This document shows, piece after piece, positions 1 through 9,314 of a stretch of DNA of 64,000 bases. Source of the DNA: Roseburia sp. CAG:10041_57 (lineage in GTDB: Bacteria; Bacillota; Clostridia; Lachnospirales; Lachnospiraceae); the NCBI GenBank assembly GCA_001916965.1, contig MNTL01000049.1, positions 1 through 64,000 on the forward strand, read 5' to 3'. Under the pieces are notes generated by a model. The model saw only the letters and a program-made list of their open reading frames with translations. It was not told where the DNA came from and did not search any database. Within the stretch, counting starts at the first letter, position 1, and the number at the start of each line of letters is the position of its first letter. The translations under genes and the position numbers were made by a program.

Positions 1-55
1 TGATTGATGTGTCAACTATAATTTATAAATTTTTGTTAGAGGTTTACCTCATAGT

Positions 56-100
56 GAACCAATAAGCTTAACTAAGTGACATTGGTTCTGAATAGTTACA
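56..100. repeat. Short repeat with CTGAATAGTTACA end
   Basis: An 8-base inverted repeat (GAACCAAT at 56-63, ATTGGTTC at 81-88) runs directly into the 13-mer CTGAATAGTTACA at 88-100. The same 13-mer recurs exactly at 27377-27389 and 49629-49641, always between genes, so this is probably the end of a small interspersed repeat rather than a promoter of the gene that follows. The first 55 bases of the window hold nothing else that I recognise. Confidence 0.5.
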
Positions 101-130
101 ATGATTTTAATCAGGAAAGAGAGGAAAACT

Positions 131-1654
131 ATGTCAGTAACAGCAACTAACCCGATATTGCCGGGATTTTATCCTGATCCATCCATATGCGCAGTAGGAG
201 ATGACTTCTATCTGGTGAACTCTACCTTTGCGTATTTTCCGGGAATTCCCATCATGCACAGCAAAGATCTGGCTCATTGGGAGCAGATAGGCAATGCCTG
301 TGACAGAGAAAGCCAGTTACCACTGGGGGATACAGGACATTCCAGAGGCTTGTTCGCACCGACAATCCGTTATCATGAAGGAACATTTTATATCATATGC
401 ACCAATGTATCTTACGGTGGCAATTTCATTATTACAGCCCAAAATCCAGCAGGACCGTGGTCTGAGCCGCATTACATTGAGGGAGCGGATGGAATAGACC
501 CCAGCCTGTTCTTTGATGAGGATGGAACCTGCTATTATATTGGAACACACCCCAATCCGGCGGGATGCCAGTATGATGGTGACTGGTATATCTGGATTCA
601 GGAGCTGGATATTGAGAACATGAAGCTGGTAGGAGAAGTGCATAATGTATGGAACGGTGCCATGAGAAATATTATCTGGCCGGAGGGACCGCATCTGTAT
701 AAAATCGGTGAATACTATTATATCATGCATGCAGAGGGAGGCACCGGCCCGGATCACGCAGTTACTGTATGCCGCAGTAAGAATGTATACGGACCATATG
801 AAAATAACTTCTGTAATCCAATCCTGACACATAGACACCTGGGCAGGAAATATCCAATCTGTTATGTGGGCCATGCTGATCTGGTGAAGACGATAAATGA
901 CGAGTGGTATATGGTCATGCTGGCGGTCAGACCTTTGGAAGGGTATACCACCATGGGGCGTGAGACTTTCCTTGCCAGAGTGGAGTGGGAGAATGACTGG
1001 CCTGTAGTGAATCCGGGAGTGGGCAGACTGACAGATACCGTGGAGATTAATCTGCCAAAGTGGACGGCATATACAGCAGAAAGCAATGAATATGTATTCT
1101 CTACCATGGGGCAGCTGCCGCCGGAATTTATGGTACTTCGCAATGCGGATAAGTCCCACTATTCTTTGGAAAAGGGCAAAGGACTGTTGATGCTTTTTGA
1201 TACCCATACGCTGAAAGAACAGGCAAGTCCATCTTATCTGGCACTTAGACAGAAACATCATCATTTCATGGCAAAGGCATTATTGGATGTATCAAACCTG
1301 AGTGAGGATAAGAGGGCAGGAATTGCGTATGTACAGAATAATCTCTACAACCTGCGAGTAGAAGTCAATGGTAAAATGGCAGAAGTGATATTATGTGAAA
1401 AAGGAACTGACAGACGTGTCATTTCTATGCCGTTACAAGGCTCTAATCCATTAGAAGTCTCATTAGAAGTGGACGGGCTGTCTGCTGCGGTTATTATAGA
1501 GGGACAGAAATCACCCGAAGTTGATATACGAACCCTGTCAACAGAAGCAGCCGGCGGCTTCACCGGCTGTACAGTAGGACTTTATGCAGTCGCTGATACC
1601 GAAAACACTGACTGCGCCTGCTTTAAACGCTTCTCATATTCAGAAGTTTTGTAA
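131..1654 (+). CDS. GH43 family beta-xylosidase / alpha-arabinofuranosidase-like glycosidase
   Basis: Cytosolic glycoside hydrolase of family 43, which removes xylose or arabinose units from imported oligosaccharides by an inverting mechanism. The five-bladed propeller fills about residues 7-320. The expected three acids are visible: D16 in the YPDPS motif, D123 in GIDPS and E185 in WPEGP. A C-terminal beta-sandwich of about 190 residues follows, as in XynB-type enzymes. There is no signal peptide. An in-frame ATG at 101 exists, but the ATG at 131 has GAGAGG at a good distance and begins the conserved domain. The gene stands alone and faces an AraC gene; the binding proteins and permeases downstream could supply its substrate. 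Exact specificity (xyloside or arabinoside) cannot be read from the sequence. Confidence 0.88.
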   Translation: MSVTATNPILPGFYPDPSICAVGDDFYLVNSTFAYFPGIPIMHSKDLAHWEQIGNACDRESQLPLGDTGHSRGLFAPTIRYHEGTFYIICTNVSYGGNFIITAQNPAGPWSEPHYIEGADGIDPSLFFDEDGTCYYIGTHPNPAGCQYDGDWYIWIQELDIENMKLVGEVHNVWNGAMRNIIWPEGPHLYKIGEYYYIMHAEGGTGPDHAVTVCRSKNVYGPYENNFCNPILTHRHLGRKYPICYVGHADLVKTINDEWYMVMLAVRPLEGYTTMGRETFLARVEWENDWPVVNPGVGRLTDTVEINLPKWTAYTAESNEYVFSTMGQLPPEFMVLRNADKSHYSLEKGKGLLMLFDTHTLKEQASPSYLALRQKHHHFMAKALLDVSNLSEDKRAGIAYVQNNLYNLRVEVNGKMAEVILCEKGTDRRVISMPLQGSNPLEVSLEVDGLSAAVIIEGQKSPEVDIRTLSTEAAGGFTGCTVGLYAVADTENTDCACFKRFSYSEVL

Positions 1655-1685
1655 ATCGAAAAATTCGTATTATTGCCAGAAAACA

Positions 1686-1729
1686 GAATTGTGCCGCCTT
1701 CCTAATGCATTAGGAAGGCGGCACAATTC
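1686..1729. terminator. Perfect 44-base palindrome, probable bidirectional terminator
   Basis: The 44 bases are perfectly self-complementary with no loop, centred on TAATGCATTA, and lie between two convergent genes (GH43 and AraC). They would form a very stable hairpin able to stop transcription from both sides. The outer sequence GAATTGTGC followed on the other strand by TCGTCCC matches the start of longer repeats at 24328 and 51508, so it may be a minimal copy of an interspersed element used as a terminator. Confidence 0.7.
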
Positions 1730-1761
1730 GTCCCTTTCTTAATATTCTATAACCTATACCC

Positions 1762-2688
1762 TTACACATTCACCTTGCTTCGATACTCACTCGGTGTACA
1801 CTTCTTCTGCTGCTTGAAGATACGGTTAAATGTGGAGATGCTGGAGAAACCGGACTGCAGGGCTACTTCTGTAATAGACAAATCCTGTCTTGACAGCAGC
1901 AGTTCAGCAGCTTTGATTCTCCGATAGCATAAATAGTCACAGAAAGTAAATCCTGTATACTGCTTAAAAAGCCTTGAAAAATGATATTTACTGAATCCGC
2001 TCGAATCAGCAATCTCCTCCAGATTCAGTTCTTCTGTATAGTGATTGTCTATATAATCCAGCAGATCATTGAATTTCTTAACATATTCCTTTTGCTTATA
2101 GGATCTCACGTTAGGGAAGAGGTCTTGCGTCTGAATATGGTTGTAGCCGAATTTTACAAACAGATTGATCAAAAGAGCATAAATGGTAAGCTCGGCATAT
2201 TCGTTCTTGCGGAAATATTCATTGCGCATTCTGGCAAGAAGGTCATACACATCCTCATAGATATGGGAATAGGATTCTTTTGTCACGAATAAAGGAGCGG
2301 TAAGCAGCGATTTAATACCTGCGAAGCCTTTTAATCCTTCCAGACAGCTGATATCCAGCAGATAGATAAAGCGGCAGCCGCTTGATGGCGCAGTCAGATG
2401 ATGGAGCTTACCGGGTGGAATAATCAGGATTTCATCAGGTCTGAGATGGTAAGAGATACCTTCCACTTCAACGTCATAATAATTGTCAATGGGGATGATG
2501 ATCTCCAACACATTATGCCAGTGAGTGGCATAATTGGACGTTAAATCATTATACCAGATGCGGATAGAAGAGCTGTTGCGAAAATCCACGTCTTCACGTC
2601 TGTTCTCATCCAATTCCCAAAGTCCCGGAAAATCGCTGTTAGCATCATAATATTCCGAACGTAAATCACCGATTGCGACAGGTTCCAT
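1762..2688 (-). CDS. AraC family transcriptional regulator (cupin sensor plus two HTH)
   Basis: DNA-binding regulator of sugar genes. Residues about 50-130 look like the AraC cupin arm, including an HWHNVLEI stretch and a RPDEILIIPPGKLHH stretch typical of the ligand pocket. The C-terminal ~100 residues carry two helix-turn-helix units, with NLEEIADSSGFSKYHFSRLF and the closing SITEVALQSGFSSISTFNR signature. It is transcribed away from the ABC importer that begins at 3101, with 412 bases between them, so the importer operon and possibly the GH43 gene are its likely targets. Length (308 residues) is normal for the family. The inducer is unknown. Confidence 0.9.
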   Translation of the reverse strand: MEPVAIGDLRSEYYDANSDFPGLWELDENRREDVDFRNSSSIRIWYNDLTSNYATHWHNVLEIIIPIDNYYDVEVEGISYHLRPDEILIIPPGKLHHLTAPSSGCRFIYLLDISCLEGLKGFAGIKSLLTAPLFVTKESYSHIYEDVYDLLARMRNEYFRKNEYAELTIYALLINLFVKFGYNHIQTQDLFPNVRSYKQKEYVKKFNDLLDYIDNHYTEELNLEEIADSSGFSKYHFSRLFKQYTGFTFCDYLCYRRIKAAELLLSRQDLSITEVALQSGFSSISTFNRIFKQQKKCTPSEYRSKVNV

Positions 2689-2825
2689 ATGTAATCACTC
2701 CCTTGTAGTTTTATGTACTCCCGGAATGCTTCACTTAGAAGACTTTGAGAGTACATTTTTGAAATAAGTAACTGCTCAAAATTGCTTTCCACTTTAAATT
2801 CGCATGTTTTTGAACAGATACAATA

Positions 2826-2886
2826 TGCACAATAAAAGATAAACTATACAATATAAAAAATAAACAATGCACAAAAGAAAATCAAG
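2826..2886. promoter_or_regulatory. Direct repeats in the araC-importer intergenic region
   Basis: The 412-base divergent spacer (2689-3100) has no gene and is very AT-rich. It contains two direct repeats beginning TGCACAA at 2826 and 2868, 42 bases apart (four helical turns), each followed by an A-rich AAAAGA-like tail. Directly repeated sites on one face of the helix suit an AraC dimer. No convincing -35/-10 pair for the importer was found, as expected for an activator-dependent promoter. Confidence 0.35.
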
Positions 2887-3100
2887 TTAAAAGATAAAAT
2901 AGAGTAATATATGAGGAGAGAATGGAAATATTTGAGAAAATTGTTGGCTAATCAGCAAAATAGCGCAAAATGTGAGGAATAGATAGCAATGACTAGGAAG
3001 AATCAGGCATCAAAAAAATATATGATAAACCTATCAAATGAAACATTGCCTAACACAGGGGTAAGTAATGGTGGAACAGATAAATCAGGGAGGTAATCAG

Positions 3101-4795
3101 ATGAAACGTAAGAAGTTAATGGCACTATTTATGACAACAGTAGTAACAGCATCCATGCTGGCAGGCTGTGGCGGAGGAGCTTCCACAGCAACTGACAGCA
3201 GTGCAGCAGGAGCAGGTAGTGAAAGTGCAGACGGTGATATCACAGATTTTACGATGTTCATAGCAATGCCGGGTTCCGAGATCAATGATGGCAACGAGAT
3301 TCAGGAGCTGATCGCACAGAAGACCGGAGTAAGGGTAAAGGAAACCTGGCTGACAGGACAGACCGCAGAAGAAGCGATAGGAACAATCGTTGCAGGTGGC
3401 GAATATCCAGATTTCATTGATGGTGGAGATGGAACAATGTCTCTTCTGGATGCAGGTGCACTGCTTCCTTTGGATGATTATATTGAGAAATATCCTAATA
3501 TCAAGGAAATGTATTCTGATGCAGAGTGGGAGAAGTTCCGTCAGGAAGACGGTCATATCTACTGGATCAATGTATTCCAGAACAGCTACGGCGAAGATAA
3601 GACAACAACCCATAATGATGAAGCATTCTGGATTCAGTGCAAGGTACTGGAGTGGGCCGGATATCCACAGATTAACACTCTGGACGAATATTTCCAGTTA
3701 TTAGAGGACTATACAGCAGCCAATCCGACAATGGAGGATGGAACAGCATATATCCCTTATACCATGTTGTGTGATGACTGGAGATACTTCTGTATTGAGA
3801 ATGCAGGGCAGTTCCTGGATGGCTACCCAAATGACGGTTCTGTTATCGTAGATACCGATAATATGAAAATCGTGGATTACAATACTACAGATACTACCAG
3901 GAGATATTTCCAAAAGCTCAACGAAGAATATCAGAAGGGCATGATTGATACAGAATTCGCAACCCAGATTTATGATGAGTATATTTCCAAGCTTTCTACA
4001 GGACGTGTACTTGGTATGTGCGACCAGTGGTGGGATTTTGCATATACAGTAAATGATGTATTCAAACAGCAGGGGCTGGATCTTCAGGGATGTAACTATG
4101 TACCTCTTGGCCTGACTATTGATGAAGGAATGGAGAACCAGTGGCATACATATGGTGATACCTTGAACCAGTCCAGCGGCGTATCTATTACAACAAGCTG
4201 TAAAGACCCTGATAAGGCAGCCAAGTTCCTCAATGACATACTGGATCAGGAAATCCATAACCTGAGATTCTGGGGTGTGGAAGGTGTTGACTATCTGGTA
4301 GATGATGATGGTATGTTCTATCGTACAGATGAGATGAGGGCACAGGCAGCAGATACAGATTATAAGGCTAATCATATGTGTGGTTATACTTATCTGCCTC
4401 AGTGGCTTGGAACCAGCAAGGACGGCAAGAATGCAATGCAGCCAAGCCAGCAGACATCCGAGTTCTTTAATGGGCTTGCAGAGCCTCTTGTTAACACATT
4501 CAAGGCTTATAATGCAGACTCCTATGTAGATATGCTTCACTCTGCAAAGAAAGAAATGGGTTCATGGTTTCCTATGTATTCTTATACCAACAGCATGACA
4601 ACAGCGACTCCTGGTGGTGTTGCATGGACCAAGATGGGTGAGATTAAGCATGAATGGCTTCCTAAGGTAGTTATGTCAGGTGATTTTGAAAGTACATGGG
4701 ACGAATATATGACAGCATATGAAGGCTGTGATCCTCAGAGCTTCCTGGATGAAATGCAGGCAGAACTGGACAGAAGAGCAGCATTGGCTGAATAG
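3101..4795 (+). CDS. Extracellular sugar-binding lipoprotein, LplA-like
   Basis: Substrate-binding protein of a CUT1-type ABC importer, anchored to the outer face of the membrane. The N-terminus has a basic start (MKRKKL), a hydrophobic stretch and a lipobox ending in LAGC (Cys about residue 22), then a Ser/Thr/Ala/Gly linker. The rest (about 564 residues in total) is the long binding-protein type found with LplB/YtcP permeases. The start at 3101 is chosen because GGGAGG precedes it and the lipobox then lies at the usual distance; an upstream ATG at 3068 would add 11 hydrophilic residues. It is the first gene of an importer operon with the two permeases that follow. The sugar is unknown; oligosaccharide is likely. 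Confidence 0.87.
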   Translation: MKRKKLMALFMTTVVTASMLAGCGGGASTATDSSAAGAGSESADGDITDFTMFIAMPGSEINDGNEIQELIAQKTGVRVKETWLTGQTAEEAIGTIVAGGEYPDFIDGGDGTMSLLDAGALLPLDDYIEKYPNIKEMYSDAEWEKFRQEDGHIYWINVFQNSYGEDKTTTHNDEAFWIQCKVLEWAGYPQINTLDEYFQLLEDYTAANPTMEDGTAYIPYTMLCDDWRYFCIENAGQFLDGYPNDGSVIVDTDNMKIVDYNTTDTTRRYFQKLNEEYQKGMIDTEFATQIYDEYISKLSTGRVLGMCDQWWDFAYTVNDVFKQQGLDLQGCNYVPLGLTIDEGMENQWHTYGDTLNQSSGVSITTSCKDPDKAAKFLNDILDQEIHNLRFWGVEGVDYLVDDDGMFYRTDEMRAQAADTDYKANHMCGYTYLPQWLGTSKDGKNAMQPSQQTSEFFNGLAEPLVNTFKAYNADSYVDMLHSAKKEMGSWFPMYSYTNSMTTATPGGVAWTKMGEIKHEWLPKVVMSGDFESTWDEYMTAYEGCDPQSFLDEMQAELDRRAALAE

Positions 4796-4806
4796 TCCTT
4801 TATGGG

Positions 4807-4829
4807 AAGAGGCAGGGCTTCTGCCTCTT
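4807..4829 (+). promoter_or_regulatory. Intra-operon hairpin after binding-protein gene
   Basis: AAGAGGCAG (4807-4815) pairs with CTGCCTCTT (4821-4829) around a 5-base loop, followed by TTCC and not by a long T run. Such hairpins between a binding-protein gene and its permeases commonly protect the upstream message or stop part of transcription, so that binding protein is made in excess. That role is an inference. Confidence 0.5.
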
Positions 4830-4870
4830 TCCTTTGAAAAAGGCAAAGATGGAAAGGGATGGTTATTCAT

Positions 4871-5806
4871 ATGGCTAAGAAAGAAAAAGAAACCAAGGTC
4901 AAGATTACGTGGAAAGAAATAAAACGCCAGAAATTTCTTTTGATCTGTTCAGCCTTGTTCGTTATTTATGGAATTATGTTCTATTATCTGCCCTTGGGCG
5001 GCTGGATCATGGCATTCCAGAACTATAAACCCAAGGATGGCTTGCTTCATTCAGCTTTTGTAGGATTGGATAAGTTCAAATTTTTATTTACAGATGCTGT
5101 TTTTCTGCGGGTAATCCGCAACACACTGGCAATGGGTGTATTGAACCTTGTGACCAGTTTTATTATGGCGATCGTATTCGCAATTCTTTTAAATGAGATT
5201 ACATCCAGAATCTGGAAGAAGTCAGTGCAGACCATATCATATCTGCCACACTTCCTGTCCTGGATCATTGTTACAGGTATTATGCATGATGCGCTGTCTA
5301 CAACAGGTATCATCAATGAAATTTTAATGAAATTACATCTGATTAACACAGAAATCAATTTCTTTGCACATCAGGAATATTTCTGGCCAATTGTGGCTTT
5401 TGCTAATCTGTGGAAGGAGACAGGCTGGAATGCTATCATCTATCTGGCGGCGATTACAGCCATTGATCCGTGTCTGTATGAGGCAGCGTCCATAGATGGT
5501 GCAGGAAGATGGGCGAAGATTCGATATATTACACTTCCTGGTATTAAATCTACAATCATGATCCTTCTTCTGATGAATGTAGGTAATGTGTTGAATGCAG
5601 GATTTGAAGTACAGTATCTGCTTGGCAATGGCCTGGTTCAGAATGTATCCCAGACTATCGACATTTACGTATTGAAATGGGGTATCAGCCAGAACGATTA
5701 TTCTCTGGGTACGGCAGCAGGTATCTTTAAGAGCGTGGTCAGCATTATTCTGATCATTATAGCGAACCAGCTGGCTAAGGGTGCCGGAGAAGAAAGGTTA
5801 TTTTAG
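4871..5806 (+). CDS. ABC sugar permease, LplB-like
   Basis: Inner-membrane subunit of the importer, with six predicted membrane spans and the ABC permease EAA loop (EAASIDGAGRWAKIRYITLPG, shown here only in part: EAASIDGAG) that docks the ATPase. It follows the binding protein and is followed by the partner permease 9 bases later. I prefer the ATG at 4871; the ATG at 4859 abuts its ribosome site with no spacing, while AAAGGG lies 12 bases before 4871. No ATP-binding subunit is present in the operon, so a shared MsmX-type ATPase from elsewhere is expected. Confidence 0.9.
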   Translation: MAKKEKETKVKITWKEIKRQKFLLICSALFVIYGIMFYYLPLGGWIMAFQNYKPKDGLLHSAFVGLDKFKFLFTDAVFLRVIRNTLAMGVLNLVTSFIMAIVFAILLNEITSRIWKKSVQTISYLPHFLSWIIVTGIMHDALSTTGIINEILMKLHLINTEINFFAHQEYFWPIVAFANLWKETGWNAIIYLAAITAIDPCLYEAASIDGAGRWAKIRYITLPGIKSTIMILLLMNVGNVLNAGFEVQYLLGNGLVQNVSQTIDIYVLKWGISQNDYSLGTAAGIFKSVVSIILIIIANQLAKGAGEERLF

Positions 5807-5815
5807 GTGATCATT

Positions 5816-6703
5816 ATGAAGAAAAAGAAATCCACAGCAGACATTATTTTCACAGTGTGCAATACGATATTCATGGTGGCTTTTGTAATCATCACACTGT
5901 ATCCTGTATTGAACACTCTGGCGATTTCTCTTAACGACGGTATCGATACTGTCCGCGGAGGAATTCACCTATTGCCTCGTAAATTCACATGGAAGAATTA
6001 CACAACAGTAATACATAAGCAGAATATTATGACGGGCGCTTATATCACGGTGCTCAGAACCATAATCGGTACACTGGTTTCTCTTGTAGCCAATGCATTG
6101 CTGGCATTTATCGTAAGCCGCAAGAGATTCCTGTTCCGTTCCCAGCTGTCCCTGTTTTGGGTCATCACGATGTATGTCAATGGCGGTATGATTCCAACAT
6201 TCCTGGTATACAGAGGCTTTCACCTGACTGGTACTTTCTGGGTGTATATTGTGCCTGGTGCAGTCAGTGCATTCAATATGCTGGTCATGAGGACTTATAT
6301 GCTGGGTCTGCCGGATTCTCTGGAAGAATCTGCCCAGCTTGATGGAGCCGGATATTTTACCATTTTTACAAGAATCATTTCACCATTATGTAAACCGGTA
6401 TATGCAACGGTTGCGCTGTTCGTGGCAGTTGGACAGTGGAATTCCTGGTTCGATGCTATGCTTTATAACAGGATGAAGCCTGAATATACCACCTTACAGT
6501 ATGAATTGATGAAGCTGCTTTCCTCTGTTATGCAGCAGAGCGGCAGTGCAGATTCCATGAAAAATGCAGCAGCAGAGGCGATTACCCCGGTATCTATCCG
6601 TGCTGCAGCGACTATGGTCACTATGCTTCCTATCGTATGTATTTACCCATTCCTGCAAAGATATTTCGTAACAGGTCTTACGATTGGCGGTGTCAAAGAA
6701 TAA
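5816..6703 (+). CDS. ABC sugar permease, YtcP-like (MalG type)
   Basis: Second transmembrane subunit of the importer. It has six predicted spans and the EAA motif EESAQLDGAGYFTIF in the cytosolic loop. The C-terminus ends in the TGLTIGGVKE pattern typical of YtcP/LplC proteins. The ATG at 5816 has AGGTGA five bases upstream; the GTG at 5807 directly after the previous stop is less likely. Downstream there is a strong terminator at 6728, so the first importer is a three-gene transcription unit. Confidence 0.9.
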   Translation: MKKKKSTADIIFTVCNTIFMVAFVIITLYPVLNTLAISLNDGIDTVRGGIHLLPRKFTWKNYTTVIHKQNIMTGAYITVLRTIIGTLVSLVANALLAFIVSRKRFLFRSQLSLFWVITMYVNGGMIPTFLVYRGFHLTGTFWVYIVPGAVSAFNMLVMRTYMLGLPDSLEESAQLDGAGYFTIFTRIISPLCKPVYATVALFVAVGQWNSWFDAMLYNRMKPEYTTLQYELMKLLSSVMQQSGSADSMKNAAAEAITPVSIRAAATMVTMLPIVCIYPFLQRYFVTGLTIGGVKE

Positions 6704-6727
6704 AAAATACAGCATTCTAAAAAAAAC

Positions 6728-6757
6728 ACACCTTTTGCAAAAAAAGGTGTATTTTTT
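6728..6757 (+). terminator. Rho-independent terminator
   Basis: ACACCTTTT (6728-6736) pairs with AAAAGGTGT (6742-6750), followed by a run of T. It closes the first importer operon. A TATAAT hexamer at 6775-6780 just after it probably serves as the -10 of the next operon; its -35 region is poor (TTTTTT), which suggests activator control. Confidence 0.85.
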
Positions 6758-6854
6758 TGCCTTTTTCCATTGCCTATAATAAAGCCATACAAAGCAAACA
6801 AAGTAAAAAATATCGGGTATAGTTAAAAAGCTTTGGGAAAAAGGAGGAAACAAT

Positions 6855-8312
6855 ATGAAGTTAAGAAAGGTAATGGCACTGACATTAGCAGGAACAATGG
6901 CACTGGCAGCTGTAGGCTGTGGATCAGATGCATCTACAACAAATGATGCACCGGCAGCAAGTACTGCAACAGAAACCAAAACGGAGACTAAGACAGAAAC
7001 AGCAACAGAGACAGCACAGGCACAGGAAACATCTCTGGAAGATGTTAAGAATTTAAACGATGGCAAGCTGGTCATCTGGACACTGGCAAATGACCTGATT
7101 GATTTCGGTGAGAGATTCCAGGAAAAGACAGGCGTAGAAGTAGAAACAGTAGTTATCGAGCCTGCTAACTATCCTACGAAAGTACAGACAGCGCTTCTTG
7201 GTGGTGAGTCAGAACCGGATATCATTGTTGGTGAGCCTAAGATGCTGGAAGATTTCTATGACGCCGGATTCTTTGAAGACCTGGATGCCTTTGGTGCACA
7301 GGATTATGCAGATGAAATCGTAGATTATGTATGGGAAGTTGGTCAGGATGCAGATGGCATTCAGAGAGCAATCTCCTATCAGATCACACCGGCAGGCATT
7401 TACTATAGAAGAGACATTGCCAAGGAAGTATTCGGCACAGATGATCCTGATGAGATCGGTAAGAAGTTCGCTGATTATCCCACAATTCTTGAAACCGCTC
7501 AGGAATTGAAGGATGCAGGCTACAGAATCTTCTCATCAGATGCTGAAATGAACGTATTCTCAGGAGATTCCGCATGGGTACTTGATGATACTCTGAATGT
7601 AGATCAGGCAAGACTTGATTACATGGATCTGTGTGTAGAGTTATATCAGAATGACCTGACAGCATACGCAAACCAGTGGTCAACACCATGGTATCAGGCT
7701 ATGGCTGGTGAAGTTCCTATTCTGACAGCAGACATTCAGTCTTATGCAGATGATTCGGTCAATGTATGGGATGCAGACCAGTTTGCAGAGGCAACAGCAA
7801 GTCTTGATAAGACAGAAGTATTTGCATTTGGCCTTCCTGCATGGGGCGTTCTGACCATGAGAGATAACGTAGGCGATACATCTGGTAAATGGGGCGTTTG
7901 CTCAGGTCCTGCTTACGGATTTGATGGTGGTACATATATCGGTATTTCTTCTCAGTCCAAGAGAAAAGAGACAGCATGGGAATTCGTAAAGTTCTGTACT
8001 CTCAATGAAGATACAGCTGACTGGTGGATTGATTACTCACAGGGTGATACCGTATCCTTAAAGTCTGCATTAGAGAAGCATAAAGATGATGAGAATGCAA
8101 TCTATGGCGGTGAGAAGCTGTACCAGTTCTGGTTAAAGCAGGCAGAAGGCATTGATACTTCCAAGGTTACAAGATATGACCAGGCAATTGGTGATGCATT
8201 CGGCAATGCAATCTCTTCTGTAAAGACAGGAGAGAAGACGAAAGAGGATGCACTCAATGATTTCTATGATGTCATTGAATCTACCTATCCTGAAATTAAA
8301 GTAGTCAGATAA
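6855..8312 (+). CDS. Extracellular sugar-binding lipoprotein (CUT1, MalE/UgpB type)
   Basis: Binding protein of the second importer. The precursor begins MKLRKVMALTLAGTMALAAVGCG, here noted as a basic start, hydrophobic core and a lipobox AAVGC with Cys at about residue 22, followed by a Thr/Glu-rich linker to about residue 60. The mature part has the usual family 1 binding-protein layout, with a GDSAWVLDDT segment and several aromatic residues likely to stack on sugar. AAGGAGG stands just before the ATG. It opens an operon that runs without a strong terminator through two permeases into the two GH94-type genes, which ties its substrate to those enzymes. Confidence 0.9.
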   Translation: MKLRKVMALTLAGTMALAAVGCGSDASTTNDAPAASTATETKTETKTETATETAQAQETSLEDVKNLNDGKLVIWTLANDLIDFGERFQEKTGVEVETVVIEPANYPTKVQTALLGGESEPDIIVGEPKMLEDFYDAGFFEDLDAFGAQDYADEIVDYVWEVGQDADGIQRAISYQITPAGIYYRRDIAKEVFGTDDPDEIGKKFADYPTILETAQELKDAGYRIFSSDAEMNVFSGDSAWVLDDTLNVDQARLDYMDLCVELYQNDLTAYANQWSTPWYQAMAGEVPILTADIQSYADDSVNVWDADQFAEATASLDKTEVFAFGLPAWGVLTMRDNVGDTSGKWGVCSGPAYGFDGGTYIGISSQSKRKETAWEFVKFCTLNEDTADWWIDYSQGDTVSLKSALEKHKDDENAIYGGEKLYQFWLKQAEGIDTSKVTRYDQAIGDAFGNAISSVKTGEKTKEDALNDFYDVIESTYPEIKVVR

Positions 8313-8331
8313 GCTGACTCTGGAATATGAA

Positions 8332-8368
8332 ACCGTGTCTTGGTCTGCCTTAGGGCAGACCACGCGGT
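8332..8368 (+). promoter_or_regulatory. Intra-operon hairpin after second binding-protein gene
   Basis: GGTCTGCC and GGCAGACC pair around a TTAG loop, extended by an outer ACCG...CGGT pairing. There is no T run. Its position between binding-protein and permease genes matches the hairpin at 4807, and a role in differential expression is inferred. Confidence 0.5.
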
Positions 8369-8393
8369 ATGGAAAAGAGGAGGACATGGTTTT

Positions 8394-9311
8394 ATGAAGA
8401 AAAAGAGCATCAAAAACTATAACAGGGCGGGATATTTATTTGTATTGCCTTTTGTAATCGTATTTCTGATCTTTAATGTATACCCGGTATTGAGAACTCT
8501 GTATTTAAGCTTTACCAATGCAAAGATAGCAGGAGTAGGCAAGATACAGTGGGTATGGTTCGACAATTATATAAGAGTTATTACAGACAAATTTTTCTGG
8601 CGTGCCCTTGGTAATACTTTAAGAATCTGGGGCGTCAATATTGTATTACAGCTGGGACTGGCATTCCTTTTGACTATCATATTCAGCGATATCAAATATA
8701 AGATAAAAGGATTGGGCATCTTCAGAGTCATTTATTATCTGCCTAACCTGATCGCAGCGACTTCTGTAGCATTCCTTTTTAAAACATTACTGGATTGGCG
8801 TTATGGTACGTTCAACCAGATCATTTATCAGGTATTCAAGTTCTTTGGTAAAAGCTATAATCCCATTGACTGGCTGGGAACAGCAGCACATGCAGGCAGT
8901 ACGATAGCAGTAATCAGTGCATGGATGTGGTTCGGTAATTCCTTTATTATGCTGATGGCAGGTGTGCAGGGCATATCAAAGGATTATTTTGAAGCGGCTG
9001 CAATAGATGGAGCCGGAAGATGGACAGTATTTGGAAAAATCACATTACCTCTGTTAAAACCGATTCTGCTTTATGTGGCAATCACATCACTGATTGGTGG
9101 TTTACAGATGTTCGACCTTCCTTATCTGATGGCTGATAAGGCAAGTGCATCCTATAATTCAGTACAGACAGCGGTAATGTATCTCTATAAATTCGGTTTT
9201 GAAACTGGTACGACACAGACAGGCTATGCATCTGCAATTGCCTATATCCTGTTCCTGATCATTCTGACAGTATCTGTTGTACAGTTCAAATTATTTAATA
9301 AGGAGGATTAG
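8394..9311 (+). CDS. ABC sugar permease (MalF type)
   Basis: First transmembrane subunit of the second importer: a basic MKKKSIKNYNR start, six predicted spans and the EAA loop FEAAAIDGAGRWTVFGK that contacts the ATPase. A longer reading frame opens at 8340, but that part overlaps the hairpin and gives an odd hydrophilic leader; the ATG at 8394 lies ten bases after GAGGAGG and begins the family's normal N-terminus. The next permease starts 3 bases after its stop. Confidence 0.9.
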   Translation: MKKKSIKNYNRAGYLFVLPFVIVFLIFNVYPVLRTLYLSFTNAKIAGVGKIQWVWFDNYIRVITDKFFWRALGNTLRIWGVNIVLQLGLAFLLTIIFSDIKYKIKGLGIFRVIYYLPNLIAATSVAFLFKTLLDWRYGTFNQIIYQVFKFFGKSYNPIDWLGTAAHAGSTIAVISAWMWFGNSFIMLMAGVQGISKDYFEAAAIDGAGRWTVFGKITLPLLKPILLYVAITSLIGGLQMFDLPYLMADKASASYNSVQTAVMYLYKFGFETGTTQTGYASAIAYILFLIILTVSVVQFKLFNKED

Positions 9312-9314
9312 ACT

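Noticed and set aside
317..1264. A 315-codon minus-strand frame inside the GH43 gene
   Set aside because: Antisense to conserved GH43 catalytic blocks, with no ribosome site and implausible composition.
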